From the NCBI RefSeq assembly GCF_900188455.1, contig NZ_FZOL01000021.1:1-64000 (forward strand): DNA of 64,000 nucleotides. Direction: 5' to 3'. The first letter of the stretch is position 1, and each line of letters begins with the position of its first letter. The DNA is from Pseudomonas japonica (GTDB lineage Bacteria; Pseudomonadota; Gammaproteobacteria; Pseudomonadales; Pseudomonadaceae). Shown one piece after another: positions 25,053 to 34,253 of the stretch. Below the pieces are notes generated by a model. The model saw only the letters and a program-made list of their open reading frames with translations, made no database searches and was not told where the DNA came from. The translations under genes were made by a program, and so were the position numbers.

Positions 25053-25154
25053 GTAGGAGCGAGGCTTGCCCGCGAAGGACCGTGGAACGGTCCCCAATGG
25101 CGTTGCTGTCGGGGACCGCTGACGCGGTCCTTCGCGGGCAAGCCACGCTCCTAC
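25053..25154. repeat. REP-like element pair (copy C)
   Basis: GTAGGAGCGAGGCTTGCCC followed by a mirror-image unit ending GCAAGCCACGCTCCTAC; the two are separated by GGACCGTGGAACGGTCC and GGACCGCTGACGCGGTCC hairpins. This is the most complete inverted REP pair in the window. Confidence 0.88.
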
Positions 25155-25179
25155 CAGGGGAGTGTCGTGCGAAGCCAAT

Positions 25180-25208
25180 AAAAAAGCCCCGACGAGTCGG
25201 GGCTTTGT
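25180..25208 (-). terminator. Rho-independent terminator after gltP
   Basis: Read on the minus strand: AAAGCCCCGAC/GTCGGGGCTTTTTT with a short loop, ending in a T-run. It lies 16 nt past the gltP stop. Confidence 0.88.
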
Positions 25209-25224
25209 TCAGGTCAGGCAGGGC

Positions 25225-26556
25225 TCAGGAATTGACGGTCTTGCCAGCCGGCGCCGCTTCCTTGCTGCGCCAGTGCGGCAGCGAGTTCCAGTACTTCTGG
25301 CCTTTCTCGGCGTCGTACATGCCTTCCCAGCGCGCGATGACCAGTACGGCCAGGGCGTTGCCGATCACGTTCAGGGCGGTACGCGCCATGTCCATGATGC
25401 GGTCCACACCGGCGATGAAGGCCAGGCCTTCCAGCGGAATACCCACGCTGCCCAGGGTCGCCAGCAGGACCACGAAGGAAACGCCCGGCACGCCGGCGAT
25501 GCCCTTGGAGGTGACCATCAGGGTCAGGACCAGCAGCAGTTGCTGGCTGATCGACAGATCGATGCCATACAGCTGGGCGATGAAGATCGCCGCGATGCTC
25601 TGGTACAGGGTCGAACCGTCGAGGTTGAACGAGTAGCCGGTCGGTACCACGAAGCTGCAGATGGCTTTCGGCGCGCCGTAGGCTTCCATCTTCTCGATGA
25701 CTCGCGGCAGCACGGTTTCCGAACTGGCGGTGGAGTAGGCCAGGACCAGTTCGTCCTTGAAGATGCGCATCAGCTTGATGATCGAGAAGCCGAACAGGCG
25801 CGCTATCAGGCCCAGCACCATGAAGGCGAAGAAGGCGATGGCGAAGTACACCAGCAGCACCAGCTTGGCCAGCGGCAGCAGCGAGGCGAAGCCGAAGTTG
25901 GCGACGGTCACGGCGATCAGGGCGAATACACCGATCGGGGCGTAGTTCATGATCATGTGGGTGACCTTGAACATGGCTTCGGAAACGCCCTGGAAGGTCT
26001 TCACCAGCGGGTCGCGGATTTCCGCGTTGAGGCTCGACAGGCCCAGGCCGAACATGACCGAGAAGAAGATGATCGGCAGCATTTCACCGCGCATCAGCGC
26101 CGCGAAGATGTTCGACGGGATCAGGTTGAGAATGGTCTCGATGAACGCATGCTCGTGCTGAACCTCGGCCGCGGTGGCCTGGTACTTGGAGATGTCCACG
26201 GTGCCCAGGGTGCTCATGTCGATGCCGGCGCCCGGGTGGAAGAGGTTGGCCAGGAGCAGACCGACGACGATCGCGATGGTGGTGACGATCTCGAAGTAGA
26301 TGATGGTCTTGAGGCCGATACTGCCAAGTTTCTTCGCATCGCCAACCCCGGCGATACCCACGATCAGCGAGGAAATCACGATCGGGATGACGATCATCTT
26401 GATCAGGCGAATGAAGATGTCACCGGCAGGCTGCAGCACGTTGCTGATCCACCATGCCTTTTCCGCACTGAAGTGATTCAGCAGGGCACCGATGGCGATA
26501 CCCAGGACAAGACCGATGAGGATCTGCCAGGCGAGGCTTAGTTTTGCCTTCTTCAT
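25225..26556 (-). CDS. gltP: Glutamate/aspartate:proton symporter (DAACS family)
   Basis: A 443-residue secondary carrier of the dicarboxylate/amino acid:cation symporter family. Family motifs are the serine-rich loop TASSETVLPRV, GYSFNLDGSTLYQS and the C-terminal GVDRIMDMARTALNVIGN. The details fit GltP, which imports glutamate and aspartate, better than DctA, but C4-dicarboxylate use cannot be excluded. The ATG at 26556 gives the usual MKKAKLSLAWQILIGL start. A terminator follows and a candidate AauR site lies about 275 bp upstream, consistent with control by acidic amino acids. Confidence 0.88.
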   Translation of the reverse strand: MKKAKLSLAWQILIGLVLGIAIGALLNHFSAEKAWWISNVLQPAGDIFIRLIKMIVIPIVISSLIVGIAGVGDAKKLGSIGLKTIIYFEIVTTIAIVVGLLLANLFHPGAGIDMSTLGTVDISKYQATAAEVQHEHAFIETILNLIPSNIFAALMRGEMLPIIFFSVMFGLGLSSLNAEIRDPLVKTFQGVSEAMFKVTHMIMNYAPIGVFALIAVTVANFGFASLLPLAKLVLLVYFAIAFFAFMVLGLIARLFGFSIIKLMRIFKDELVLAYSTASSETVLPRVIEKMEAYGAPKAICSFVVPTGYSFNLDGSTLYQSIAAIFIAQLYGIDLSISQQLLLVLTLMVTSKGIAGVPGVSFVVLLATLGSVGIPLEGLAFIAGVDRIMDMARTALNVIGNALAVLVIARWEGMYDAEKGQKYWNSLPHWRSKEAAPAGKTVNS

Positions 26557-26767
26557 GTCATTACCTTTTTCTTCAAGTGGACACGGGCATTGCGCTGTAA
26601 CCAGCGTTCCAGAGCGGCTATAGGCCAATCAGGAAACTTCTTCGGCAACAGTCAAGGACACCGCAGAAGGTCGTCGCGAGCGAACGGAAACGAACGCTGG
26701 CTGGCGAAAAAAGGCGCAACTATTCAGGCGGGAAGGGGCTCAGTCTAATGCCGTAAACGAGTGACCT

Positions 26768-26782
26768 ATGCCGAATCGGCAT
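26768..26782. promoter_or_regulatory. 15-nt palindrome upstream of gltP
   Basis: ATGCCGAATCGGCAT, a perfect palindrome with 7-bp arms, 49 nt from the AauR-type site and about 210 nt upstream of gltP. It could be a second operator; no known regulator is assigned. Confidence 0.4.
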
Positions 26783-26830
26783 GATCTTTTTGTGAAAAAA
26801 CCCGCGTCTCAGGGGGTTGGCAACGCGCTG

Positions 26831-26844
26831 TTCGGAATTCCGAA
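26831..26844. promoter_or_regulatory. AauR-type binding site upstream of gltP
   Basis: TTCGGAATTCCGAA fits the inverted repeat TTCGG-N4-CCGAA that I recall for AauR, the response regulator for acidic amino acid uptake in P. putida. It is about 275 bp upstream of gltP, a normal distance for an enhancer-type site. A matching sigma-54 promoter was not clearly found. Confidence 0.5.
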
Positions 26845-27289
26845 TAGGACCGATCCGCCATATTTCGGCAGATTCACACGGCATTCCGTCAACAGGAAGT
26901 GTCAGTGTTCGACAATCCGAATGGGTGAAAAGGATCTGATGACGGTAGGAAAAATCAGAAAAAAATTTTCCCGGACAGACGAGCGGGTGACCGATTTGCC
27001 ATCTATCGCAAAGGTCAGCGCCGAAAATGCGGAGGGATGCTGCCGGGACAGTCCGCCCAGGGTACCCCGCCTGCAGGGCACCCTGACGGACTCGTTCCCG
27101 GCCTTGCCTGCCTGACCCGGCCCTCGGCGGAGGCACTCCATGTACCCCTAGGCCCCTGCGATCCTGCAACAATCAGAGCGGCCCGGCCCCTTGGTCATGC
27201 GCCCACCCTCCTCGGGTGAGCGCAGCATGGAAAGCTGAAAGGGAGAAAGGTTCAGCTTCCTCTGAAGCACCGATGCGCCCGGCGGCGCC

Positions 27290-27760
27290 TCAGTACCAGT
27301 TCGGATCACGTTTGAGCTGCTCCCTGAGCATGGCCTGCATGCCCTCGTCGGGTTTGCCCAGCCAGCGATAGTCGGCGTGGCGGGTCGGTGACTTGTCGGC
27401 GGGCAGTCCTTCCGGTACCTCCACCAACATGCCGTAGGCCTTGTCCTTGTCCCACCTGAAGGCCACGATCAGACGCTTGCTCAGGCACTTGCCGGCGCTT
27501 TCGCAGACCGGCCCCACCAGATACTTGTCGCCGTCTTCCTCGACCGCGGACATCTGGTGCTCGGAAACCCCGCTCAGATTGATCACCCAATCCGGCAAGC
27601 GTTCCTCTTTCCTGACCACGTCCTGCCAGGTTTGCCGATATTCGGGGTCCGAGCCGAGCAGTTCGCTGGCCCGGACCTGGCCGTCATTGGCCGCCATTGC
27701 CACCGATCCGCCGCCCAGCAACAGGGCGACGGCCAGGGCGTTTCGTATCACGCCTTTCAT
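27290..27760 (-). CDS. Ivy-family lysozyme-inhibitor-like periplasmic protein
   Basis: A 156-residue protein with a signal peptide (about 1-23, ending AMA). The mature part resembles Ivy, an inhibitor of C-type lysozyme (LLGSDPEYRQTWQDVV, GPVCESAGKC, YGMLVEVPEGLP, WLGKPDEGMQAMLREQL). It has the two Cys of the Ivy loop (C86, C92), but the loop reads CESAGKC rather than the CKPHDC that blocks the lysozyme active site in E. coli Ivy, so inhibition is doubtful. It is the homologue by position of the Ivy paralogue beside algB in P. aeruginosa. The DUF1328 gene lies 4 nt upstream in the same operon. Confidence 0.82.
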   Translation of the reverse strand: MKGVIRNALAVALLLGGGSVAMAANDGQVRASELLGSDPEYRQTWQDVVRKEERLPDWVINLSGVSEHQMSAVEEDGDKYLVGPVCESAGKCLSKRLIVAFRWDKDKAYGMLVEVPEGLPADKSPTRHADYRWLGKPDEGMQAMLREQLKRDPNWY

Positions 27761-27764
27761 TGAC

Positions 27765-27929
27765 TCAGCCTCGACCGCGACGACCAAAGAAGAAGGAAGC
27801 CACGAACAGCACCAGGAAGATGATGAAGAGGATCTTCGCGATACCGGTAGCGGCGCCGGCGATACCACCGAAGCCCAGCACGGCGGCGACAATGGCGATA
27901 ATCAGGAAGGTGATGGCCCAACTCAACAT
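27765..27929 (-). CDS. DUF1328 (UPF0391) small membrane protein
   Basis: A 54-residue open frame: MLSWAITFLIIAIVAAVLGF, then a Gly/Ala stretch, a second helix (ILFIIFLVLFVASFFF) and GRRGRG at the end. This is the DUF1328 pattern of two short membrane helices. The function is unknown; related genes are often stress-induced. The ATG at 27929 has GGAGAAT about 5 nt upstream (minus strand). Its stop is 4 nt before the Ivy-like ATG, so the two are very probably co-transcribed. Confidence 0.85.
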   Translation of the reverse strand: MLSWAITFLIIAIVAAVLGFGGIAGAATGIAKILFIIFLVLFVASFFFGRRGRG

Positions 27930-27974
27930 GGTGATTCTCCTTCTGTTTTGGAAAAGGTCCTGCTCATCCGCGGC

Positions 27975-28247
27975 TCAGAACACCCAGCGCTCACGCGGCG
28001 CCGTGGTATCGACGCTGGCGGCCGGAAGTGCCCGGGAACCCATGACGGGGGTGGTTTGCAAGGGGAGCGCGCGGCTTTCATGAATGCGCACGACCTGGAC
28101 AGCGAGCTGGCTGTCGACCTGTCTTGCCTGCCAGGCGTGATGCAACTGCCCGGCGACCAGGGTCAACAGCAGCGCCAGGAGCAGGAACAGCGCCTGACGC
28201 AAATGGTGTGGCGATATAAGCACCAGGGCGGCGGAGGGACGTTTCAT
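27975..28247 (-). CDS. Hypothetical small membrane-anchored protein (90 aa)
   Basis: A 90-residue protein I do not recognise. It has a cytoplasmic basic start (MKRPSAALVLISPHHLRQ), one hydrophobic helix (about 19-33) and a periplasmic tail of about 55 residues ending RERWVF. AGGAG lies about 7 nt before the ATG at 28247. It is 45 nt upstream of the DUF1328 and Ivy-like genes on the same strand and is divergent from algB, so it may lead a three-gene envelope operon. Confidence 0.65.
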   Translation of the reverse strand: MKRPSAALVLISPHHLRQALFLLLALLLTLVAGQLHHAWQARQVDSQLAVQVVRIHESRALPLQTTPVMGSRALPAASVDTTAPRERWVF

Positions 28248-28571
28248 GTGCCGGGCTCCTCTTGCTGCATCTTGTTATGACCTGGAAGGGTCATTGCAGC
28301 CTGCATGCCAGCCTTTTGAAATCTAATTAATCTTTAAAAATCAGATACTTAGAATAAGTCCTGAAAACAGCCGAAGCGCATCCTGCACGATGCCGCCTTG
28401 CGCGGTCGTGCGTTTTGCATGATGGACGAGGTGTTTCGCGCGGCCAGACCACCGACGGACGGCGGGAAACCGCGAGCTAGCATGCATGGAAAGGAATGAA
28501 TCAGAATCGACCATGCAACTTGCCCGATTTTTCCGACACTAACCAAGATAATTCCCAAGGAGCGCAGGAAA
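28248..28571. other. Divergent promoter region between the envelope operon and algB
   Basis: About 320 bp that should hold promoters for algB (rightward) and the 90-residue gene (leftward). It is AT-rich at about 28318-28365. Apart from an inverted repeat at 28277-28294 no known site was identified; I looked for an AlgU-type -35 (GAACTT) and did not see one. Confidence 0.5.
28277..28294. promoter_or_regulatory. Inverted repeat ahead of the 90-residue gene
   Basis: ATGACC-N6-GGTCAT, 30 nt from the start codon and therefore near the promoter or in the leader of the leftward operon. It could be a repressor site or an mRNA hairpin. Confidence 0.35.
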
Positions 28572-29914
<1,343 letters not shown>

Positions 29915-29918
<4 letters not shown>

Positions 29919-31702
29919 AGTGGGCGATGAAGCTGCGCACGCGGCTTTTCCTCAGTATTTCCGCACTGATGAGCGTGGCCTTGCTCGGCCTGCTGCTCAG
30001 TCTGGTCAGCGTGCAGCAGATGGCCAGCTCGCAGCAGGCGCTGATCCGCAACAATGCCTTCGTGCTCGACATGGGCCTGAAGCTGCGGCAGAACCTCAGC
30101 GAGCAACTGACCCAGATCCTCGACGACAGCGCCGACCCGCGGGCCCTCGCCGGCCTGCAGGAGCAGTTCCAGCAACTGCTCGACGAAGGTCTGCGGCATG
30201 AGGAGCAGGTCGAGGGCAGCAAGGACTTTTCCCGCGCCAACACCGAATTCCAGAACTTTCTCGCGAGACTGCGCGAAAGTGCTGCGCCAGCGCGCAGCCT
30301 GAGTGTCGACGCCCCCTTGGGCCAGGCGTTCAGCGCCCTGCGCGCGACCCTGATCGGCGCGCACAAGCAAGCCGTGGAGCAGATCCGCGGCGCCGAGAAG
30401 GTGTCCCGCGATCGCGCGGTGCTGATGTCCGGCGCGCTCGGACTAATCGGTTTCGCCGTGCTGGCCCTGGGTTTTCTCACCGCCCACGGCATCGCCCGGC
30501 GCTTCGGTCAGCCGATCGAGGCGTTGGCCAGCGCCGCCGACCAGGTCGGCCTGGGCAATTTCGATGTGACCCTGCCGGTGACTTCGGCACTGGAAATCAA
30601 CCAGCTGAGCAAGCGCTTCAGCCTGATGGCCGAGGCCCTGCGCGCGCACCAGGCAACCAATGTCGACGAACTGCTGGCCGGCCAGCAACGCCTGCAGGCG
30701 GTGCTCGACAGCATCGATGACGGCCTGCTGATCATCGACCGCCAGGGCCGCCTGGAGCACCTCAACCCGGTGGCCCAACGCCAGTTGGGCTGGGACGATT
30801 CGCGCGCGGGCAGCCGCCTCGGCGAAGCCCTGCAACGTCCCGAGCTGGACCAGCAACTGCACCTGGTCCTGCGTGGCGGCAGCCTGGAGCGGGTGCCGGA
30901 AGACCTGCACCTGGAAATCGACAAGGAAACCCGCGTCCTTACCTACAGCCTGACCCCGGTGTGCCACCCGGACGGGCAGATCCTCGGCGCGGTGATGGTG
31001 CTCCACGATGTCACCGAACAGCGCGCCTTCGAACGGGTGCGCAGCGAGTTCGTCCTGCGTGCCTCGCACGAGTTGCGCACACCGGTGACCGGTATGCACA
31101 TGGCGTTCGGCCTGCTGCGCGAACGGGTCAGGTTTCCCGAGCAATCCCGCGAGGGCGATCTGCTCGACACCATCGGCGAGGAAATGCAGCGCCTGACCCA
31201 GTTGATCAACGACCTGCTGAACTTCTCTCGCTACCAGAGCGGCCAGCAGAAACTGGAGCGCAGCGTCTGCGCGCTCGACGAGTTGCTTGAGCGCGCCCGT
31301 ACCCGCCATGCCGAGGCCGCCGCGGCCAGGCAGATCGACCTACAGTTGGAACTGGGTACGCCGCTGCCAAGGATCCAGGCCGATATCACCCAGCTCGACC
31401 GGGTCCTGGACAACCTGCTGGACAATGCCATCCGCCATACCGGCAGCGGCGGGCGCATTCGCCTGCAAGCGCGCCGGCATGGCGAGCGGGTGATCATCAG
31501 TGTCGAGGACAGCGGCGAAGGCATCGCCTACAGCCAGCAAGGACGAATCTTCGAACCCTTCGTCCAGGTCGGTCGCAAGAAAGGCGGGGCGGGGCTGGGC
31601 CTGGCCCTGTGCAAGGAGATCGTGCAGTTGCACGGCGGGCGCATGGGCGTCTATTCACGACCGGAACACGGCACCCAGTTCTACATGACGCTGCCGGTCT
31701 GA
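29915..31702 (+). CDS. kinB: Sensor histidine kinase KinB
   Basis: A 595-residue membrane kinase. One helix lies near 12-32, then a periplasmic domain (about 33-165), a second helix (about 168-190), HAMP (about 192-245), PAS (about 255-365), the H-box LRASHELRTPVTGM with H385, and an ATPase domain with LDNLLDNAIRH and KKGGAGLGLALCKEI. It phosphorylates and dephosphorylates AlgB. The ATG at 29915 overlaps the algB stop (ATGA); an ATG four codons later would give MKLRTRLFLSIS and is an alternative start. Confidence 0.95.
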
Positions 31703-33322
31703 TCAGGCCTCGTCGTCGATTCGCCGCGGCCCACGTCGTCGTCCCCGGGTAATCAGCTCGACGAACTGCCGCGCATTCAGCGGGTGGGCGAACAGCCAGC
31801 CCTGGCCGTAATTCACCCCTTCGCTGTTGAGCAGCAGGGCCTGGTCTTCGTACTCGATGCCCTCGGCGATCACCCGCAACTGCAGGGCATGGGCCATGCG
31901 GATGATGTGCGGGGCCACGCCGCTGCTGGCGGCGTCGTGGCCAAGGGCATCGATGAAGGCCTTGTCGATCTTCAGGCAATCCACCGGCAGGGTCTGCAGA
32001 TAGGCGAGGCTGCAATAGCCGGTGCCGAAGTCGTCGATCAGCACCTGGTGCCCCACCGCGCGCAGGGCCTGCAGGTTGTCGCGGGCGACCACCACGTCGA
32101 TCAGCCCGCGCTCGGTCACTTCGAAGGCGATCTGGCTGGCCGCGACATGGTGGGCCGCCAGCAGGCGCGCGGCGACCCGGCCGATGCGCGGCACCATCAC
32201 GTCGCAGGCGGCGAGGTTGACCGAGATGTACAGCTGCGGATTGGCCCGCAGCAACTGCCCCAGCTGGTCGAAGACGCGCTGCAGGACGAAATCGGTGATC
32301 TGGCGAATCTGCCCGGTGTTCTCCGCCAGCGGAATGAACAGCTCGGGGCTGGTCAGGGTGCCATCCGGACGACGCCAGCGCACCAGGGCTTCGGCACCGA
32401 CGCAGCGGCGGCTGTTCAGCTCGAAGATCGGTTGATACAGCACCTGCAGTTCACCTCGCCGCAGCGCGCCCTGCAGCTCCGAGCTCATCGAACGACTCTG
32501 TTGCACCAGTTGCAGCACCGCCCAGCCAATGCACCAGGCCAGCAGCAGGCTGCCGGGAAACAGCAGCCAGAGCGCGCCACTGAGCTTCAGCGGCTGGATG
32601 CTGCGCGGAGCGATCAGGACCAGCTGGTAGTCGGGGGAGCGGGTCGGCATGCGATAGAGCAGGCGATCGGGCAGCTCGATCAGCGCATCGCTCGACACCG
32701 GGGGCCAGGCGCCCCCCTCGGGCGGCCAGGGTTGCACCGCGCCCAGTACTGGTACCGCACGCCGACCGCGGTCGAGGACCACCAGCAGACTGCCGCCGGC
32801 GGGCAGGTCGACCACATCGGTCAGGTGCCCACGCGAGGTGGACACGCGAAAGGGGCCGCGCCCAAGGATCAGGGCCGCGCGGTTGTCATCCGGCTCGGTG
32901 CTGGTGTTCAGCCAGTAGCTGTAGGTGGGGCCCTGGATATCCGGGGGCGGGAGGGATTCGAAGGTGCGGTCGTCGAGGCGGTTGGAACAGATCTGGTGAT
33001 CGTCCAGGTACGCCGCCTCGTAGACGAAGCGGTGGTTGAACGCGACCTGTTGCAGGGCGGAGAGCATTTCGGAGCTGCACCCGCGGGTCGGCTGCGCCTG
33101 GAGCTGGTCGACGCCCTGGCGCAACTGACCGAAGATCTGCTCCAGACGCTCCAGGAAACGCTCGCCCCGGGCGTTCATCTGCTCGCTTTCATTGACCTGC
33201 AATTGGTGCATGGCCACGCCCAGACTGCCTAACAACAGCAAAATGGCGCTCGCCGAGGCTGCCAGCGTTGCCAGGAGCCAGGGTCGATATAACAGGCCGC
33301 GCAGCAGCTGGGCAGGTGACAT
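31703..33322 (-). CDS. CSS-motif EAL-domain cyclic-di-GMP phosphodiesterase
   Basis: A 539-residue protein: an N-terminal helix (about 16-38), a periplasmic CSS-motif domain (C82-S83-S84, with a second Cys at 112), a second helix (about 247-270) and a C-terminal EAL domain (about 280-525). The catalytic set looks complete: EALVRW (E311), SVNLAA, EVTERG, DDFGTGY (430-436), KIDKAFID, EGIE and GQGWLF. It should hydrolyse c-di-GMP to pGpG, with the redox-sensitive CSS domain as input, as in PdeC-type enzymes. It converges on kinB and is followed by ampDh2. Start ATG 33322. Confidence 0.9.
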   Translation of the reverse strand: MSPAQLLRGLLYRPWLLATLAASASAILLLLGSLGVAMHQLQVNESEQMNARGERFLERLEQIFGQLRQGVDQLQAQPTRGCSSEMLSALQQVAFNHRFVYEAAYLDDHQICSNRLDDRTFESLPPPDIQGPTYSYWLNTSTEPDDNRAALILGRGPFRVSTSRGHLTDVVDLPAGGSLLVVLDRGRRAVPVLGAVQPWPPEGGAWPPVSSDALIELPDRLLYRMPTRSPDYQLVLIAPRSIQPLKLSGALWLLFPGSLLLAWCIGWAVLQLVQQSRSMSSELQGALRRGELQVLYQPIFELNSRRCVGAEALVRWRRPDGTLTSPELFIPLAENTGQIRQITDFVLQRVFDQLGQLLRANPQLYISVNLAACDVMVPRIGRVAARLLAAHHVAASQIAFEVTERGLIDVVVARDNLQALRAVGHQVLIDDFGTGYCSLAYLQTLPVDCLKIDKAFIDALGHDAASSGVAPHIIRMAHALQLRVIAEGIEYEDQALLLNSEGVNYGQGWLFAHPLNARQFVELITRGRRRGPRRIDDEA

Positions 33323-33403
33323 CGGAAATATCCCGTTGAATACCAAAGGTATAGCAACAGTATGCGAAGTCAGCCTGCCCGTTTGGCGGGGTTTTGACGG
33401 TAA

Positions 33404-34189
33404 TCAGCGCGCGGTGTTCAACACCTGCAGCATCGCCGCGGTCTGGGCATCGGGTTGCCCATCGAAGCGCTGCGGGCGGAAACGCATCTGGAAAGCGGCG
33501 ATGACATGCCGGGTAGCCACGTCGTACACCCCGGTCTGCTCGATGGCATAACCGAAACGCGCCAGTTGTTGCTGGTACCAGGTGATGCTCGGCGGATTCA
33601 CCGCAAAGCGCGCCTGCTGCTGCGCCACCGCCCGCGCATCCGGCCAGATGCCCAGGCCTTCGTCGGCCAGGCGCTTCCACGGGAACATCGGGCCCGGGTC
33701 GAGCTTGCGCAGCGGAGCGATATCGCTGTGGCCGATGATGTGCCGCGGCTGGATGGCGTTGCGCTGGGCGATGTCCTTGAGCAGCAGGATCAGCGACTGC
33801 ACCTGCGCCTCGCTGTAGGGATGCCAGACCCGCCCGGTGGGGGTGTCGGTGTAGCCGGGATTGACGATTTCGATACCGATCGAGGTCGAGTTGAGCCAGG
33901 TGCGGCCCTCCCACTGGCTGTCGCCGGCATGCCAGGCACGCCGGTTTTCATCGACCAGTTGATAGACGGTGGCATCGCGATCGTCACCGATCAGGTAGTG
34001 GCTGCTGACCTCGCCGTGGGTCAGCAAGGCCAGCGAGCGCTCCAGCGAGGCATTGGTGTAGTGCAGGATGACGAACTGGATACGGCTGTCCTGGTTGACC
34101 GAGGTATGGCTGCGGTCCACGCGCAATTGCGGGCCGCTGCTGCAACCCGCCAGGACCGCGAGCAGGAGAAGGGAGAAAAACGCTTTCAT
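33404..34189 (-). CDS. ampDh2: N-acetylmuramoyl-L-alanine amidase, lipoprotein (AmpDh2 type)
   Basis: A 261-residue amidase with a lipobox (LLAVLAGCSS, Cys at residue 16), an AmpD/amidase_2 domain (about 35-175) and a C-terminal peptidoglycan-binding domain (about 190-255). Zinc ligands are expected in FVILHYT (His), HIIGHSDIAP (His) and the Asp of KLDPGPMFPW. It cleaves the amide bond between MurNAc and the peptide in the periplasm, contributing to cell-wall recycling signals for AmpC. The position beside kinB matches ampDh2 in P. aeruginosa. The ATG at 34189 starts the lipoprotein signal. Confidence 0.9.
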   Translation of the reverse strand: MKAFFSLLLLAVLAGCSSGPQLRVDRSHTSVNQDSRIQFVILHYTNASLERSLALLTHGEVSSHYLIGDDRDATVYQLVDENRRAWHAGDSQWEGRTWLNSTSIGIEIVNPGYTDTPTGRVWHPYSEAQVQSLILLLKDIAQRNAIQPRHIIGHSDIAPLRKLDPGPMFPWKRLADEGLGIWPDARAVAQQQARFAVNPPSITWYQQQLARFGYAIEQTGVYDVATRHVIAAFQMRFRPQRFDGQPDAQTAAMLQVLNTAR

Positions 34190-34253
34190 GGAAAAGGGGC
34201 AACGCCTGAAAAGTCTGCAATGCAATAGCATAACGTACCCCAGGAAAGGCCGC

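Larger units (their letters stand above)
26557..27289. other. Long intergenic region between gltP and the Ivy-like gene
   Basis: About 730 bp without a convincing gene. It contains a 15-nt palindrome (26768-26782), a TTCGG-N4-CCGAA site (26831-26844), AT-rich patches (about 26935-26980) and near the right end an inverted repeat AAGCTGAA/TTCAGCTT (27232-27258) that may help end the Ivy-like transcript. Reading frames in it on both strands look random. Confidence 0.55.

Noticed and set aside
26720..27172. Overlapping open frames on both strands between gltP and the Ivy-like gene
   Set aside because: Neither has protein-like composition or a ribosome site, and they cover palindromes that look regulatory.
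26557..27289. Sigma-54 promoter for gltP
   Set aside because: I searched for a GG/GC -24/-12 pair with correct spacing on the minus strand and found no convincing match, so it is not called.
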